Shown here one piece after another: positions 8,691 to 19,752 of a DNA stretch of 64,000 nucleotides. Made by a program: the position numbers and the translations under genes. The stretch is from assembly GCF_902498995.1 (NCBI RefSeq), contig NZ_CABVLY010000016.1, forward strand, positions 124,001-188,000. The letters run 5' to 3'. The notes under the pieces are model-generated. The model was given only the letters and a program-made list of their open reading frames with translations, did no database searches and was not told the origin of the DNA. The stretch's first letter is position 1. Each line of letters begins with the position of its first letter. This DNA comes from Burkholderia anthina (GTDB lineage: Bacteria > Pseudomonadota > Gammaproteobacteria > Burkholderiales > Burkholderiaceae).

Positions 8691-9377
8691 ATGACGCGCC
8701 GTGCCGACCGTCTGTTCCAGATCGCCGAGCTGTTGCGCGGACGGCGTCTGACGACCGCGCAGCAGCTCGCCGACTGGCTGTCGGTGTCGCCGCGCACGGT
8801 CTATCGCGACGTGCGCGACCTGCAACTGTCGGGGGTGCCGATCGAAGGCGAAGCCGGCATCGGCTACCGGCTGAACCGCAACGCGAGCCTGCCGCCGCTC
8901 ACGTTCACGGCCGAGGAGCTCGCGGCGCTCGCTGTGGGCGCGCGCATGCTCGAAACCTGGGGCGGCGCGCGCTTTGCCGGCGGCGCCCGCTCGGCGCTCG
9001 CGAAGATCGCGTCCGCGATGCCGGCCGACAAGCGCACGGCGCTCGATCGCCTGCCGGTGTTCGCCCCGTCGTTCCACATCGACGAGACGTTTTGCGGGAA
9101 GGTCGACGCGATCCACCAGGCGGTCGACACGCGCCACGTCGTCAGCTTCGGCTACCGCGACCGGCTCGGCGCCCATACGCAACGCCGCGTGTGGCCGCTC
9201 GGGCTCGTCTACTGGGGCGGACGCTGGACGATCGGCGCGTGGTGCGAGCTGCGCGACGACTTCCGCACCTTCGACATCGCGCGGATGGGCGACATCACCG
9301 TGCACGAGCAGTTTCCCGACATGGAAGGACGGCGCATCGCCGACTACATGCGGATCGCGGAAGCGCCGATGCGCTGA
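8691..9377 (+). CDS. YafY-type transcriptional regulator (HTH_11 + WYL)
   Basis: A 228-residue DNA-binding regulator. The N-terminal winged helix-turn-helix (about residues 5-60, LTTAQQLADWLSVSPRTVYR) is of the DeoR/HTH_11 type. The C-terminal WYL ligand-binding domain (about 140-210) shows the conserved RRVWPLGLVYWGGRWTIGAW. WYL regulators sense small ligands or nucleic acids; the ligand here is unknown. It follows the VOC gene and may autoregulate that unit through the palindrome at 8117-8134. A TATCAT just upstream (about 8645-8652) could be its own -10. It is convergent with the nitrilase gene. Confidence 0.87.
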   Translation: MTRRADRLFQIAELLRGRRLTTAQQLADWLSVSPRTVYRDVRDLQLSGVPIEGEAGIGYRLNRNASLPPLTFTAEELAALAVGARMLETWGGARFAGGARSALAKIASAMPADKRTALDRLPVFAPSFHIDETFCGKVDAIHQAVDTRHVVSFGYRDRLGAHTQRRVWPLGLVYWGGRWTIGAWCELRDDFRTFDIARMGDITVHEQFPDMEGRRIADYMRIAEAPMR

Positions 9378-9408
9378 CACGCGCGGCGGCCGCTGCCGCC
9401 GTTCGTTC

Positions 9409-9430
9409 GCCGGGGCATGCACGCCCCGGC
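9409..9430. terminator. Hairpin between convergent yafY-type and nitrilase genes
   Basis: GCCGGGGC (9409-9416) and GCCCCGGC (9423-9430) form an 8-bp stem with a six-base loop in the short gap between two convergent genes. No clear T run on either strand, so it is a weak call as a terminator. Confidence 0.4.
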
Positions 9431-9438
9431 AACGCCCG

Positions 9439-10362
9439 TCATTCCCCGAACACCACCGGACGCTTCGGCCGCTCGTCGACGTGCAGCGAAAACACGTCGG
9501 CGCGCGCATAGTGCCCCACCACGTCGAAGTCGTAACGCGCGCGCACCAGTTCGTCGGTATCGATGCGCGCGGTCACGAGCCCGGGCTCGCCGATCAGCGG
9601 CTCCGTCAGCAGGTCGCCGAGCGGCCCGACGATCACGCTGCCGCCGCGGATCAGCGGCCGTTCGGGATCCCAGCCCGGCACGTCGATGCCGAGCGCGCGC
9701 GGCGACGGCTGCACCTGGCATGCGCTCACGACGAAGCAGCGCCCTTCGTGCGCGATGTGCCGCATCGAGCTTTGCCACAGATCGCGCTCGTCGACGGTCG
9801 GCGCGCACCAGATCTGCACGCCTTTCGCGTACATCGCGCAGCGCAGGAGCGGCATGTGGTTCTCCCAGCAGATCGCGGCGCCCGCGCGGCCGGCCGCGGT
9901 GTCGACCACCGGCAGCGTCGAGCCGTCGCCCTGCCCCCAGATCAGCCGCTCGGTGCCGGTCGGCATCAGCTTGCGGTGCTTCGCGACGAGCCCGTCACGC
10001 GGATCGAAAAAGAGCGCCGTGCAGTACAGCGTGCTGCCGCCGCGCTCGATCACGCCGACCACGAGGCTCGCGCCCGTGCGCTGCGACAGCGCGGCCAGCT
10101 CGTCGGTTTCCGGCCCCGGCACGTCGATCGCCTGCGCGGCGTAGCGCGCATACGCATCGCGCCCCTCGGGCAACCGGTAGCCGAGCCGCGTGCCGAAGAT
10201 CTCGCCTTTCGGATAGCCGCCGAGCACGGCCTCGGGCAGCACGACGAGCGATGCGCCGCTGTCGCGGATCGCGCTTTCGTAGCCGAGGATCGTGTCGAGC
10301 GTGGCGCGCGTGCCGGCGGGCGATGCGCCGATCTGCAGCGCGGCGATGACTGAGGTGGACAT
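9439..10362 (-). CDS. Nitrilase (carbon-nitrogen hydrolase family)
   Basis: A 307-residue enzyme of the nitrilase branch, hydrolysing organic nitriles to carboxylate and ammonia. The catalytic triad is visible: Glu44 ([14 protein letters not shown]), Lys131 (HRKLMPT) and Cys165 ([13 protein letters not shown]). The [10 protein letters not shown] block is characteristic of aryl/aliphatic nitrilases rather than amidases. The start at 10362 has a GGAGA ribosome site (about 10370-10376). An open frame continuing upstream to 12015 is shadow. It is divergent from a LysR regulator gene with an 81-bp gap rich in ATCGAT repeats, a classic arrangement for LysR control by an inducing substrate. The actual substrate is unknown. 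Confidence 0.9.
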   Translation of the reverse strand: MSTSVIAALQIGASPAGTRATLDTILGYESAIRDSGASLVVLPEAVLGGYPKGEIFGTRLGYRLPEGRDAYARYAAQAIDVPGPETDELAALSQRTGASLVVGVIERGGSTLYCTALFFDPRDGLVAKHRKLMPTGTERLIWGQGDGSTLPVVDTAAGRAGAAICWENHMPLLRCAMYAKGVQIWCAPTVDERDLWQSSMRHIAHEGRCFVVSACQVQPSPRALGIDVPGWDPERPLIRGGSVIVGPLGDLLTEPLIGEPGLVTARIDTDELVRARYDFDVVGHYARADVFSLHVDERPKRPVVFGE

Positions 10363-10398
10363 GAGGGCGTCTCCGGATGAATGGGGTGACGCCATCTT

Positions 10399-10428
10399 TA
10401 TCGATATGATGTCATCGATCAAATCGAT
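10399..10428. promoter_or_regulatory. Repeated ATCGAT elements in nitrilase/LysR divergent gap
   Basis: The 81-bp gap contains the palindrome TATCGATA (10399-10406) and two further ATCGAT copies (10414-10419 and 10423-10428). The region is distinctly AT-rich for this genome. It lies where the divergent LysR regulator would bind to control the nitrilase gene and itself. Confidence 0.55.
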
Positions 10429-10443
10429 ACAACGATAACTGAC

Positions 10444-11364
10444 ATGAACGCAGATGATATCGCCGGTCTCGACCTGAACCTGCTGAAAGTGTTCGAGGCG
10501 CTGTACGAGGAAGGCGGCGCGAGCCGCGCGGCGCTGCGGCTCGGCCTCACGCAGTCCGCCGTCAGCGCGGCGCTCGCGCGGCTGCGCGTGATCTATGCCG
10601 ATCCGCTGTTCGTGCGCACCGGTCGCGGCCTCGCACCAACGCCGCGCGCCGACGAACTGAAGCCCATCCTGTCCGATGCGCTCGACCGCTGCCGCGAAAG
10701 CCTGGCGATCGCGGCCGACGGCGGCGAGCGCATCGGCCGCACGATCTCGATCGGTCTGTCGGACGACTTCGAGATCGCGCTCGGCCGTGCGCTGATCGAC
10801 GCGGTCGCGCAGGAAGCCGCGGGGATCCGGCTGATCTTCCGGCAGACGCACAGCGGCATCGCTGGCGACGCGCTGCTGCGGCACGGCGTCGATCTCGCGA
10901 TCGCATCGGGCGGGTTTTCGGCGAACGGGCTCAGCCGGCGTGCGGTCGCCACCGGCGGCTACGCGTGCCTGATCGATCCGGCCAGCCGCGCTCGCGCGCC
11001 GCGCACGCTGGCGCTCGACGATTTCCTGCAGCGCGACCACCTGCTCGTATCGTCGGGCGGCGTGATCGGAATCGTCGACGAGGCGCTGGCCGCGCTCGGC
11101 CACAAGCGGCGCGTCGCGGCGTCGACCACGCATTTCGCCGCGCTGCCGTATCTGCTCGCCGGCTCCGATGCGGTGGCGACGATTCCGGCGCACGCCGCCC
11201 GCGCGATCGCCCGATCGACGTCGCTGCGCGCGCTCGCGTGCCCGGTCGAGCTGCCGCGCTACCCGGTCGAGATCGGCTGGCGCACGAGCACGCAGCGCGA
11301 CCCGGCGATCGTGCGCGTGCGGGATACGATCGCCGCGTGCGTCGCCCGGATCGTCGCACCATGA
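10444..11364 (+). CDS. LysR family regulator, divergent from nitrilase
   Basis: A 306-residue LysR-type regulator. The N-terminal helix-turn-helix spans about residues 8-66 ([20 protein letters not shown], then [14 protein letters not shown]). A periplasmic-binding-protein-like effector domain follows from about 95. NLLKVFEAL is typical of the NodD/NahR-like LysR subgroup. Its head-to-head position with the nitrilase gene makes that gene the likely target. Start ATG at 10444; the gap upstream carries the candidate operator. Confidence 0.88.
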   Translation: MNADDIAGLDLNLLKVFEALYEEGGASRAALRLGLTQSAVSAALARLRVIYADPLFVRTGRGLAPTPRADELKPILSDALDRCRESLAIAADGGERIGRTISIGLSDDFEIALGRALIDAVAQEAAGIRLIFRQTHSGIAGDALLRHGVDLAIASGGFSANGLSRRAVATGGYACLIDPASRARAPRTLALDDFLQRDHLLVSSGGVIGIVDEALAALGHKRRVAASTTHFAALPYLLAGSDAVATIPAHAARAIARSTSLRALACPVELPRYPVEIGWRTSTQRDPAIVRVRDTIAACVARIVAP

Positions 11365-11556
11365 AAAACGGGGCACGATTCGGCTGGCGATTGCGGGGCC
11401 CCTGCCCCCGGCTCGCCGCTGCCACCGGCAGGCCGGGCCGCCCATTCGCGGCCCGGCAATGCAGGCGAGCCGCCTGCGCCGGACGAACGATCGGGGTCGG
11501 ATTCGTCTGAGCACATGGCCGGCAGCGTCCGGGCGCAACCGGTAAAATGCCGAACC

Positions 11557-12066
11557 ATGAAACCCGAAATCTGGACCCCGCACGTGACCGTTGCAGCGCT
11601 GATCGAGCGCGCCGGCCGCTTTCTCGTGATCGAGGAAGAAACCTCGACGGGCCTGCGCATCAATCAGCCGGCCGGCCATCTCGAAGCCGGCGAGACGCTC
11701 GCCGACGCCGTGATCCGCGAGACGCTCGAGGAAACCGCGCATCCGTTCGTTCCCGACGCGCTCGTCGGCGTCTATCTCGCGCACTACGAGCGCCCCGGCA
11801 CCGCCGGCGCGACCTATCTGCGCTTCACGTTCTGCGGCACGGTCGGCGAGCCGTTGCCGGGCCACACGCTCGACGACGGCATCGTCCGTACGCTGTGGAT
11901 GAGCGCCGACGAACTGCGCGCCTGCAGCGAGCGGCACCGCTCGCCCGCGGTGATGCGCTGCGTCGACGACTATCTCGCCGGGCGGCGTATTCCGCTCGAT
12001 TTCGTGCACACGCATTCGGTCGCGCCGCGTCCGGACGCATTCGACCGTCAGGCGGTAAACAAATGA
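11557..12066 (+). CDS. nudJ: NUDIX hydrolase, NudJ-like
   Basis: A 169-residue pyrophosphohydrolase. The NUDIX box is [20 protein letters not shown] (about residues 46-65), matching GX5EX7REUXEE, but the usual EEXG ending reads EETA, so the final glycine is not conserved. In E. coli nudJ (phosphatase acting on thiamine and nucleoside pyrophosphates) also lies directly before mnmA. The ATG at 11557 starts [25 protein letters not shown] hexamer sits only 8 bases upstream (11543-11548), so the leader may be absent or very short. The stop overlaps the mnmA start (ATGA). Confidence 0.8.
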   Translation: MKPEIWTPHVTVAALIERAGRFLVIEEETSTGLRINQPAGHLEAGETLADAVIRETLEETAHPFVPDALVGVYLAHYERPGTAGATYLRFTFCGTVGEPLPGHTLDDGIVRTLWMSADELRACSERHRSPAVMRCVDDYLAGRRIPLDFVHTHSVAPRPDAFDRQAVNK

Positions 12067-13223
12067 GCAAGCGCCGTGTAGTAGTGGGCATGTCGGGCGG
12101 CGTCGATTCGTCGGTGACCGCGTGGCTGTTGAAGGAACAGGGGTACGACGTGGTCGGCCTGTTCATGAAGAACTGGGAAGACGACGACGACGGCGAATAC
12201 TGCTCGACGCGCCAGGACTGGATCGACGTCGTGTCGGTGGCCGACCTGATCGGCATCGACGTGGAAGCCGTGAATTTCGCGGCCGAATACAAGGACCGCG
12301 TGTTCGCCGAATTCCTGCACGAATACTCGGCCGGCCGCACGCCGAATCCGGACGTGCTGTGCAACGCCGAGATCAAGTTCAAGGCGTTCCTCGATCACGC
12401 GATGTCGCTCGACGCGGAAATGATCGCGACGGGCCACTATGCGCGCGTGCGCGAACGCGACGGTCGCTTCGAACTGCTGAAGGCGTTCGATCATACGAAA
12501 GACCAGTCGTACTTCCTGCATCGGCTGAACCAGGCGCAACTGTCGAAGACGATGTTCCCGCTCGGCGAGATCCCGAAGACGAAGGTGCGCGAGATCGCCG
12601 CGCAGATCGGGCTGCCGAATGCGAAGAAGAAGGATTCGACCGGCATCTGCTTCATCGGCGAACGGCCGTTCCGCGACTTCCTGAACCGCTATCTTCCGAC
12701 GAAACCCGGCCCGATGAAGACGCCGGACGGCAAGGTCATCGGCGAGCACATCGGCCTCGCGTTCTATACGTTCGGCCAGCGCAAGGGCATCGGCCTCGGC
12801 GGCAGCAAGGACGGCAGCGGCGAACCGTGGTTCGTCGCCGCGAAGGACATCGCGTCGAACACGCTGTACGTCGTGCAGGGCCACGACCATCCGTGGCTGC
12901 TGTCGCGGCAGCTCGTCGCCGGCAACGTGAGCTGGGTCGCGGGCGAGCCGCCGGCCGAAGGCTTCTCGTGCGGCGCGAAGACGCGCTACCGGCAAGCCGA
13001 TGCGGCGTGCGCATTCGGCGTCGCGGCACCCGGCCCGGCAGGCGAAGCACGCTTCTCGCTCGCGTTCGACGATGCGCAATGGGCGGTCACGCCCGGCCAG
13101 TCGGCCGTGCTGTACGACGGTGAAATCTGCCTCGGCGGCGGCATCATCGAGTCCGCGGCCACCGGCCAGCCCGGTCGGGTCGCCCCCGAAGGCCACGCGC
13201 CGGCGTTCGCCGACGCACGCTGA
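12063..13223 (+). CDS. mnmA: tRNA 2-thiouridylase MnmA
   Basis: Installs the 2-thio group on the wobble uridine of tRNA-Lys, -Glu and -Gln, taking sulfur from a relay protein. The 386-residue product has the PP-loop ATP-pyrophosphatase motif SGGVDSS (residues 11-17). The two catalytic cysteines are in [12 protein letters not shown] and in [13 protein letters not shown]. The conserved FYTFGQRKG lies in the C-terminal half. Length fits the family (about 360-390). Start ATG at 12063 overlaps the nudJ stop, so the two genes are coupled. Confidence 0.96.
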   Translation: MSKRRVVVGMSGGVDSSVTAWLLKEQGYDVVGLFMKNWEDDDDGEYCSTRQDWIDVVSVADLIGIDVEAVNFAAEYKDRVFAEFLHEYSAGRTPNPDVLCNAEIKFKAFLDHAMSLDAEMIATGHYARVRERDGRFELLKAFDHTKDQSYFLHRLNQAQLSKTMFPLGEIPKTKVREIAAQIGLPNAKKKDSTGICFIGERPFRDFLNRYLPTKPGPMKTPDGKVIGEHIGLAFYTFGQRKGIGLGGSKDGSGEPWFVAAKDIASNTLYVVQGHDHPWLLSRQLVAGNVSWVAGEPPAEGFSCGAKTRYRQADAACAFGVAAPGPAGEARFSLAFDDAQWAVTPGQSAVLYDGEICLGGGIIESAATGQPGRVAPEGHAPAFADAR

Positions 13224-13345
13224 CATCCATTCGGTTTAGACTTGCGGCACGCCGCGCCCGGCGGAACACGATTTCGTCGCGGCCGGCGCGCCGCCTTCGC
13301 AGCGTACGCATGGCGGCATTTCAAGATTCTTACGGAGTCCCCCCC

Positions 13346-14965
13346 ATGCTTTCTCGACGCTACCTCGCGATGTGGTGTGCCATCCTGCTGCTCGTCGCGG
13401 CGGCCGCCCTCGCGTCGGCCCACATGCTTTCCTGGCTGTGGATCATCATCCCCGTCGCCCTCGTCGCGCTCGGCGTGTACGACCTGAACCAGGACCGTCA
13501 CGCGATCCTGCGCAATTACCCGCTCTGGGGCCACTTCCGCTTCCTGTTCGAATTCATCCGGCCTGAAATCCGCCAGTACTTCGTCGAGGACGACACCGAC
13601 GAAAAACCGTTCTCGCGCGCGCAGCGCAGCCTCGTCTACCAGCGCGCGAAGAACGTCGCCGACAACCGTCCGTACGGCACCGAGCTGAACGTGAAGGCCG
13701 TCGCGCACGAATGGATCAGCCATTCGCTCGCGCCGACGAAGCTGCCGAACCACGATTTCCGCATCCGCGTCGGTGCGAATCGCGCGCAGCCGTACGACAT
13801 CTCGATCTTCAACATCTCGGCGATGAGCTTCGGCTCGCTGTCCGCGAACGCGATCCGCTCGCTGAACCTGGGCGCGAAGAAAGGCGGTTTCGCGCACGAC
13901 ACCGGCGAAGGCTCGCTGTCGAAGTACCACCGCGAAAACGGCGGCGACATCATCTGGGAAATCGCGTCGGGCTACTTCGGCTGCCGCAACGACGACGGCA
14001 CGTTCAACCCGGACAAGTTCGCGAAGCAGGCCGCCGAGCCGCAGGTCAAGATGATCGAGATCAAGCTGTCGCAGGGCGCGAAGCCGGGTCACGGCGGCGT
14101 GCTGCCGGCCGCGAAGATCACGCCCGAGATCGCCGAGACGCGCGGCGTGCCGATGGGCAAGGACTGCATCTCGCCCGCCACGCACTCGGAATTCTCGACG
14201 CCGCGCGGGCTGCTCGAATTCGTCGAGCGGCTGCGCACGCTGTCGGGCGGCAAGCCGACCGGCTTCAAGCTGTGCATCGGCCATCCGTGGGAATTCTTCG
14301 GGATCGCGAAGGCGATGGTCGAAACCGGCATCGTGCCGGACTTCATCGTCGTCGATGGCGCGGAAGGCGGCACCGGCGCGGCGCCGCTCGAATTCACCGA
14401 CCACGTCGGCGTGCCGCTGCAGGAAGGGCTGCTGCTGGTGCACAACACGCTCGTCGGGATCGGCGTGCGCGACCGCGTGAAGATCGGCGCGAGCGGCAAG
14501 ATCATCACCGCGTTCGACATCGCGCGCACGCTCGCGATCGGCGCGGACTGGGTGAACTCGGCGCGCGGCTTCATGTTCGCGGTCGGCTGCATCCAGGCGC
14601 AGCACTGCCACACCGACCGCTGCCCGACCGGCGTCGCCACGCAGGACCCGGTGCGCCAGCGCGCGCTCGTCGTGCCGGACAAGGCCGAGCGCGTGTACAA
14701 CTTCCACCGCAACACGCTGCACGCGCTGCAGGAACTCGTGCAGGCGGCCGGCCTCGGCCACCCGTCCGAGCTGCGCGCGCATCACATCGTGCAGCGCGTC
14801 GCGCCGCACGAAGTTCGGCTGATGTCGCAGTTGCTGAAGTACCTGAAGCCGGGCGCGCTGCTCGACGGCCAGACCTGCGGCTATACGCTGTACGACAAGT
14901 GGTGGCCGATCTCGCGCAGCGATTCGTTCGTGCTCGGCGAGACCGTCTACGCATCGATCGAGTAA
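13346..14965 (+). CDS. FMN-binding glutamate synthase family protein
   Basis: A 539-residue protein with the glutamate-synthase FMN domain but without the glutaminase and iron-sulfur subunits of GltB/GltD. N-terminal residues 1-40 hold two hydrophobic segments (YLAMWCAILLLVAAAALAS and WLWIIIPVALVALGVY), so it is membrane-anchored. The large domain shows SKYHRENGGDIIWEIASGYF, SQGAKPGHGGVLPAAK and GCIQAQHCHTDRCPTGVATQ, matching the FMN and cysteine-rich region of GltB-like proteins. It is probably a flavin oxidoreductase of unknown substrate. Start ATG at 13346 with GGAG at about 13334-13337. It ends before a strong bidirectional terminator. Confidence 0.88.
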   Translation: MLSRRYLAMWCAILLLVAAAALASAHMLSWLWIIIPVALVALGVYDLNQDRHAILRNYPLWGHFRFLFEFIRPEIRQYFVEDDTDEKPFSRAQRSLVYQRAKNVADNRPYGTELNVKAVAHEWISHSLAPTKLPNHDFRIRVGANRAQPYDISIFNISAMSFGSLSANAIRSLNLGAKKGGFAHDTGEGSLSKYHRENGGDIIWEIASGYFGCRNDDGTFNPDKFAKQAAEPQVKMIEIKLSQGAKPGHGGVLPAAKITPEIAETRGVPMGKDCISPATHSEFSTPRGLLEFVERLRTLSGGKPTGFKLCIGHPWEFFGIAKAMVETGIVPDFIVVDGAEGGTGAAPLEFTDHVGVPLQEGLLLVHNTLVGIGVRDRVKIGASGKIITAFDIARTLAIGADWVNSARGFMFAVGCIQAQHCHTDRCPTGVATQDPVRQRALVVPDKAERVYNFHRNTLHALQELVQAAGLGHPSELRAHHIVQRVAPHEVRLMSQLLKYLKPGALLDGQTCGYTLYDKWWPISRSDSFVLGETVYASIE

Positions 14966-15020
14966 CGTCGGATGCGCAGGACCGCCCGTCGCCCGGGCGG
15001 TCCGCCAAAACCGCCAAAAC

Positions 15021-15050
15021 AAAAGCGCCCCGCGGGGCGCTTTTGTTTTT
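15021..15050. terminator. Bidirectional terminator between GltB-like and GST genes
   Basis: AAAAGCGCCCC and GGGGCGCTTTT pair across a 2-base loop, flanked by A and T runs, between two convergent genes. Confidence 0.9.
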
Positions 15051-15077
15051 GTCTGCCCAATACGCAGCCGGCGGTGC

Positions 15078-15689
15078 TCAGCCTTGCGGCAGCGTGTCGG
15101 CGAACGTCTGGCGCTGCGACAGCTTCGCGAAATGCTTGTCGAGGTTCGGGTGGTGGTCGCGCCAGTTGAGCTCGGGCATCCGGAAGTCGAGATAGCCGAG
15201 CGCGCAGCCAAGTGCGATGTCGGCGAGCGTGTAATGATTACCGACGCACCACGTCTTGCCGCCGAGGCCCTGCGACATCGCGACGAGACCGTCGTCGATC
15301 TTGCGCTGCTGACGCGCGATCCAGCTCGCGCTGCGCTGCGCTTCGTCGCGCAGCGTGTATTCGAGACGGATCGCGACCGAGGCGTCGAGCACGCCATCGC
15401 CCAGCGCTTCCCAGCAACGCACTTCGACGCGCTCGCGCCCCGACGGCGGAATCAGCTTGCCGACCGGCGACAGCGTATCGACGTATTCGCAAATCACGCG
15501 GGAATCGAACACCGCGGCACCATCCTCCATCACGAGACACGGGACCTTGCCGAGCGGGTTCGATGCATGAATATCCGTTTCCGGCGCCCACACGTTCTCG
15601 AGCTCCAGCTTGTAGTCGATCTTCTTTTCGGCGAGCACGATCCGCGCCTTTCGGACGTACGGGCTGCTGAGCGAACCGATTAATTTCAT
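15078..15689 (-). CDS. Glutathione S-transferase, YibF-like
   Basis: A 203-residue cytosolic GST. The N-terminal thioredoxin-like domain (about 1-80) contains MKLIGSLSSPYVRKARIVL with the conserved SSPYVRK and the cis-Pro motif NPLGKVPCLV; DSRVICEYVD supplies glutathione contacts. The all-helical C-terminal domain ends at about 200 (VGNHYTLADIALGCALGYLD). The pattern resembles E. coli YibF. Two adjacent ATG codons are possible; 15689 is preferred because it gives six bases to the AAAGG ribosome site and matches family start MKL. Convergent with the FMN protein gene. Substrate unknown. Confidence 0.88.
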   Translation of the reverse strand: MKLIGSLSSPYVRKARIVLAEKKIDYKLELENVWAPETDIHASNPLGKVPCLVMEDGAAVFDSRVICEYVDTLSPVGKLIPPSGRERVEVRCWEALGDGVLDASVAIRLEYTLRDEAQRSASWIARQQRKIDDGLVAMSQGLGGKTWCVGNHYTLADIALGCALGYLDFRMPELNWRDHHPNLDKHFAKLSQRQTFADTLPQG

Positions 15690-15864
15690 CATCTGCCTTT
15701 TTAAGGGAACTGCCGAGAGTATACGTTGTCGCCGATCATAACCGGCCGGCGTGGCCGGGTAGAAAATCGCCCGTCCGGCCTGTGGATGGTTTGCAACAGC
15801 CGCCGCCCGGCCCCTTCCGGCGCGGCTCGCAGCCGCCGCTCTCACGCGTCGCGTCCGGCGGCGC

Positions 15865-15870
15865 TACAAT
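15865..15870 (+). promoter_or_regulatory. TACAAT -10 six bases before pepP start
   Basis: TACAAT ends six bases before the pepP ATG at 15877. A start site seven bases after the -10 would fall on the A of the ATG, giving a leaderless mRNA. There is no Shine-Dalgarno sequence in the gap. Confidence 0.5.
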
Positions 15871-15876
15871 CGCACG

Positions 15877-17274
<1,398 letters not shown>

Positions 17275-17353
17275 GCCGGCCGCCGCGCCTTCGTCGACCG
17301 GCAGCGGGCCGCCGTCGGCTGCCGTTGACCGTTACCCCGTTTCACGAACATTG

Positions 17354-18541
17354 ATGACGACCGCTTCCTCCCCGGCCACGCCGGACTACGACCTCGCCAT
17401 CGTCGGCGCGGGCCCCGTCGGGCTCGCACTCGCCGGCTGGCTCGCGCGACGCAGCGCGACGCAGCACGCGTCGATCGCGCTGATCGACGCACGCGAACCG
17501 GCCGCGAGCGCGAACGATCCGCGCGCGATCGCCGTGTCGCACGGCAGCCGCGTGCTGCTCGACACGCTCGCATGGCCCGGCGACGCGACGCCGATCGAAC
17601 ACATCCACGTTTCGCAGCGCGGCCATTTCGGCCGCACGCTGATCGACCGCGACGAGCACGACCTCGCCGCGCTCGGTTACGTCGTGCGCTACGGCTCGAT
17701 CGTGCAGGCGCTCGCGAGCGCGGTGCACGGCACGCGCATCGACTGGCTCACGTCGACCACCGCGCGCACACCGCAGCAGGACGCCGACGGCGTCACGCTG
17801 ACGCTCGACGGCCCGCAAGGCGAGCGCACGCTGCGCGCGCGCCTCGTCGTCAACGCCGAAGGCGGGCTGTTCCACGAACAGCAGGCCGATACCGGCAAAC
17901 ACCAGCGCGACTACGGACAGACCGCGATCGTCGGCACGGTCACGGTCTCGGCACCGCGCCCGCACGTCGCATGGGAGCGCTTCACGCACGAAGGCCCGCT
18001 CGCGCTGCTGCCGCTTGGTGGCCCGCGCCAGGCCGAATACTCGCTCGTGTGGTGCTGCACGCCCGACGAAGCGGCGCGGCGCGCCGCCCTGCCCGACGAC
18101 GCGTTCCTGCGCGAACTCGGCACGGCATTCGGCGAGCGCATGGGCCGGTTCGTCGCGATCGCGGGGCGCGCGTCGTTCCCGCTCGGGTTGAATGCCGCGC
18201 AAACGCTCGTCAGCGGACGTGTCGCGATCGTCGGCAACGCCGCGCAAACGCTGCATCCGGTCGCGGGCCAGGGGCTCAACCTCGGGTTGCGCGATGCGCA
18301 CACGCTCGTCGATGCGCTGTCCGCGCAAGGCTTCGAAGCGACCGCGCTCGCCACCTTCAACGCGCGGCGTGCGCTCGACCGCCGCTTCACGATCGGCGCG
18401 ACCGACACGCTCGCGCGCCTGTTCACGGTCGATGCCGGCCCGCTTCCGCTGCTGCGCGGCGCGGCACTCACCGCGCTCGAATTCGTGCCGCCGCTCAAGA
18501 AGGCCATCGCGCGCCAGATGATGTTCGGCCAGCGCAACTGA
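17354..18541 (+). CDS. ubiH: UbiH/UbiF-family FAD monooxygenase (ubiquinone biosynthesis)
   Basis: A 395-residue flavin monooxygenase that hydroxylates the ring of ubiquinone precursors. It has the N-terminal FAD-binding GAGPVGLALAGWLARR (about 17-32) and the C-terminal UbiH signature NAAQTLHPVAGQGLNLGLRD with the GxGLNLGLRDA motif. The position after pepP matches E. coli, where ubiH follows pepP, so the C6-hydroxylase UbiH is the best guess among UbiH, UbiI and UbiF. The ATG at 17354 is used; an adjacent TTG at 17351 would add one residue. Confidence 0.88.
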   Translation: MTTASSPATPDYDLAIVGAGPVGLALAGWLARRSATQHASIALIDAREPAASANDPRAIAVSHGSRVLLDTLAWPGDATPIEHIHVSQRGHFGRTLIDRDEHDLAALGYVVRYGSIVQALASAVHGTRIDWLTSTTARTPQQDADGVTLTLDGPQGERTLRARLVVNAEGGLFHEQQADTGKHQRDYGQTAIVGTVTVSAPRPHVAWERFTHEGPLALLPLGGPRQAEYSLVWCCTPDEAARRAALPDDAFLRELGTAFGERMGRFVAIAGRASFPLGLNAAQTLVSGRVAIVGNAAQTLHPVAGQGLNLGLRDAHTLVDALSAQGFEATALATFNARRALDRRFTIGATDTLARLFTVDAGPLPLLRGAALTALEFVPPLKKAIARQMMFGQRN

Positions 18542-18615
18542 CGCGCGACGCGCCGCGCATTGCGCGCGGCCGGGCTACTCAAACCGGGTCAAATCGGCGG
18601 GGCATGGGAATACGG

Positions 18616-18621
18616 TAAAAT
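18616..18621 (+). promoter_or_regulatory. -10-like TAAAAT upstream of dusB-fis
   Basis: GGTAAAATGC at about 18614-18623, 64 bp before dusB. The same GGTAAAAT string occurs before nudJ and purB in this window. No clear -35. Confidence 0.35.
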
Positions 18622-18684
18622 GCGCGTTTTCCCTCCGCCCTTTTTGGCCCGCGACGCCCCGCGCTCGCGGGCGGTGCCATTGCG

Positions 18685-19752
18685 ATGCCCGTTATCGGCT
18701 CTCACGTTTTGCGTAACAACCTGTTCGTCGCCCCGATGGCCGGCGTGACGGATCGTCCGTTCCGCCAGCTGTGCAAGCGGCTGGGGGCCGGGTACGCCGT
18801 GTCCGAGATGGTCGCGTCCAACGCGCAGCTGTGGAAGAGCGCGAAGACGATGCGGCGGGCAAACCACGAAGGCGAAGTCGAGCCGATCGCGGTGCAGATC
18901 GCGGGCGCCGATCCGGCGATGATGGCCGAAGCGGCCCGCTACAACGTCGACAACGGCGCGCAGATCATCGACATCAACATGGGCTGCCCGGCGAAGAAGG
19001 TCTGCAACGTCGCGGCCGGCTCCGCGCTGCTGCAGAACGAGCCGCTCGTGCAGCGGATCGTCGAGGCCGTCGTCGCGGCGGTCGGCACCGGGCCCGACGC
19101 GGTGCCCGTCACGCTGAAGATCCGCACCGGCTGGGATCGCGACCACAAGAACGCGATCACCGTCGCGCGCCTGGCCGAAGCCGCCGGCATCTCGATGCTG
19201 ACCGTGCATGGCCGCACGCGCGCCGACCTCTACCGCGGCGACGCCGAGTACGACACGATCGCGGCCGTGAAGGCGGCCGTGCGCATTCCCGTCGTCGCGA
19301 ACGGCGACATCACGTCGCCGGCAAAAGCGAAGGCCGTGCTCGATGCAACCGGCGCCGATGCGCTGATGATCGGTCGCGCCGCGCAAGGCCGGCCGTGGCT
19401 GTTCCGCGAAATCGATCATTTCCTGCAAAGCGGCGAGCTGCTGCCCCCGCCGCGGATCGACGAGATCCAGCACGTGATGAACGAACACCTGGAAGACCAC
19501 TACGCGTTCTACGGCGAATTCACGGGCGTCCGTACTGCGCGCAAGCACATCGGCTGGTACACTCGCGGCCTTTCCGGTGCCAATGGCTTCCGGCACCGAA
19601 TGAACACGCTCGATTCCACCCGCGAGCAGCTCGCCGCCGTCAATGCATTCTTCGAGGCGCAAAAGGCGCTGTCGGACCACCTCGTCTACGTCGATGACGA
19701 AGAGGAAAACGGCCAGGGCGAGTCGGACGACCATAACCAGTTAGCAGCATGA
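18685..19752 (+). CDS. dusB: tRNA-dihydrouridine synthase B
   Basis: FMN enzyme reducing uridine to dihydrouridine in the tRNA D-loop. The 355-residue product has the TIM-barrel start NLFVAPMAGVTDRPFRQLCK, the catalytic-cysteine motif INMGCPAKKVCN, and the FMN phosphate-binding region VVANGDITSP and GADALMIGRAAQGRPWLF. The C-terminal helical domain carries EHLEDHYAFYGE. It forms an operon with fis, as in enterobacteria, with an ATGA overlap. Confidence 0.96.
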   Translation: MPVIGSHVLRNNLFVAPMAGVTDRPFRQLCKRLGAGYAVSEMVASNAQLWKSAKTMRRANHEGEVEPIAVQIAGADPAMMAEAARYNVDNGAQIIDINMGCPAKKVCNVAAGSALLQNEPLVQRIVEAVVAAVGTGPDAVPVTLKIRTGWDRDHKNAITVARLAEAAGISMLTVHGRTRADLYRGDAEYDTIAAVKAAVRIPVVANGDITSPAKAKAVLDATGADALMIGRAAQGRPWLFREIDHFLQSGELLPPPRIDEIQHVMNEHLEDHYAFYGEFTGVRTARKHIGWYTRGLSGANGFRHRMNTLDSTREQLAAVNAFFEAQKALSDHLVYVDDEEENGQGESDDHNQLAA

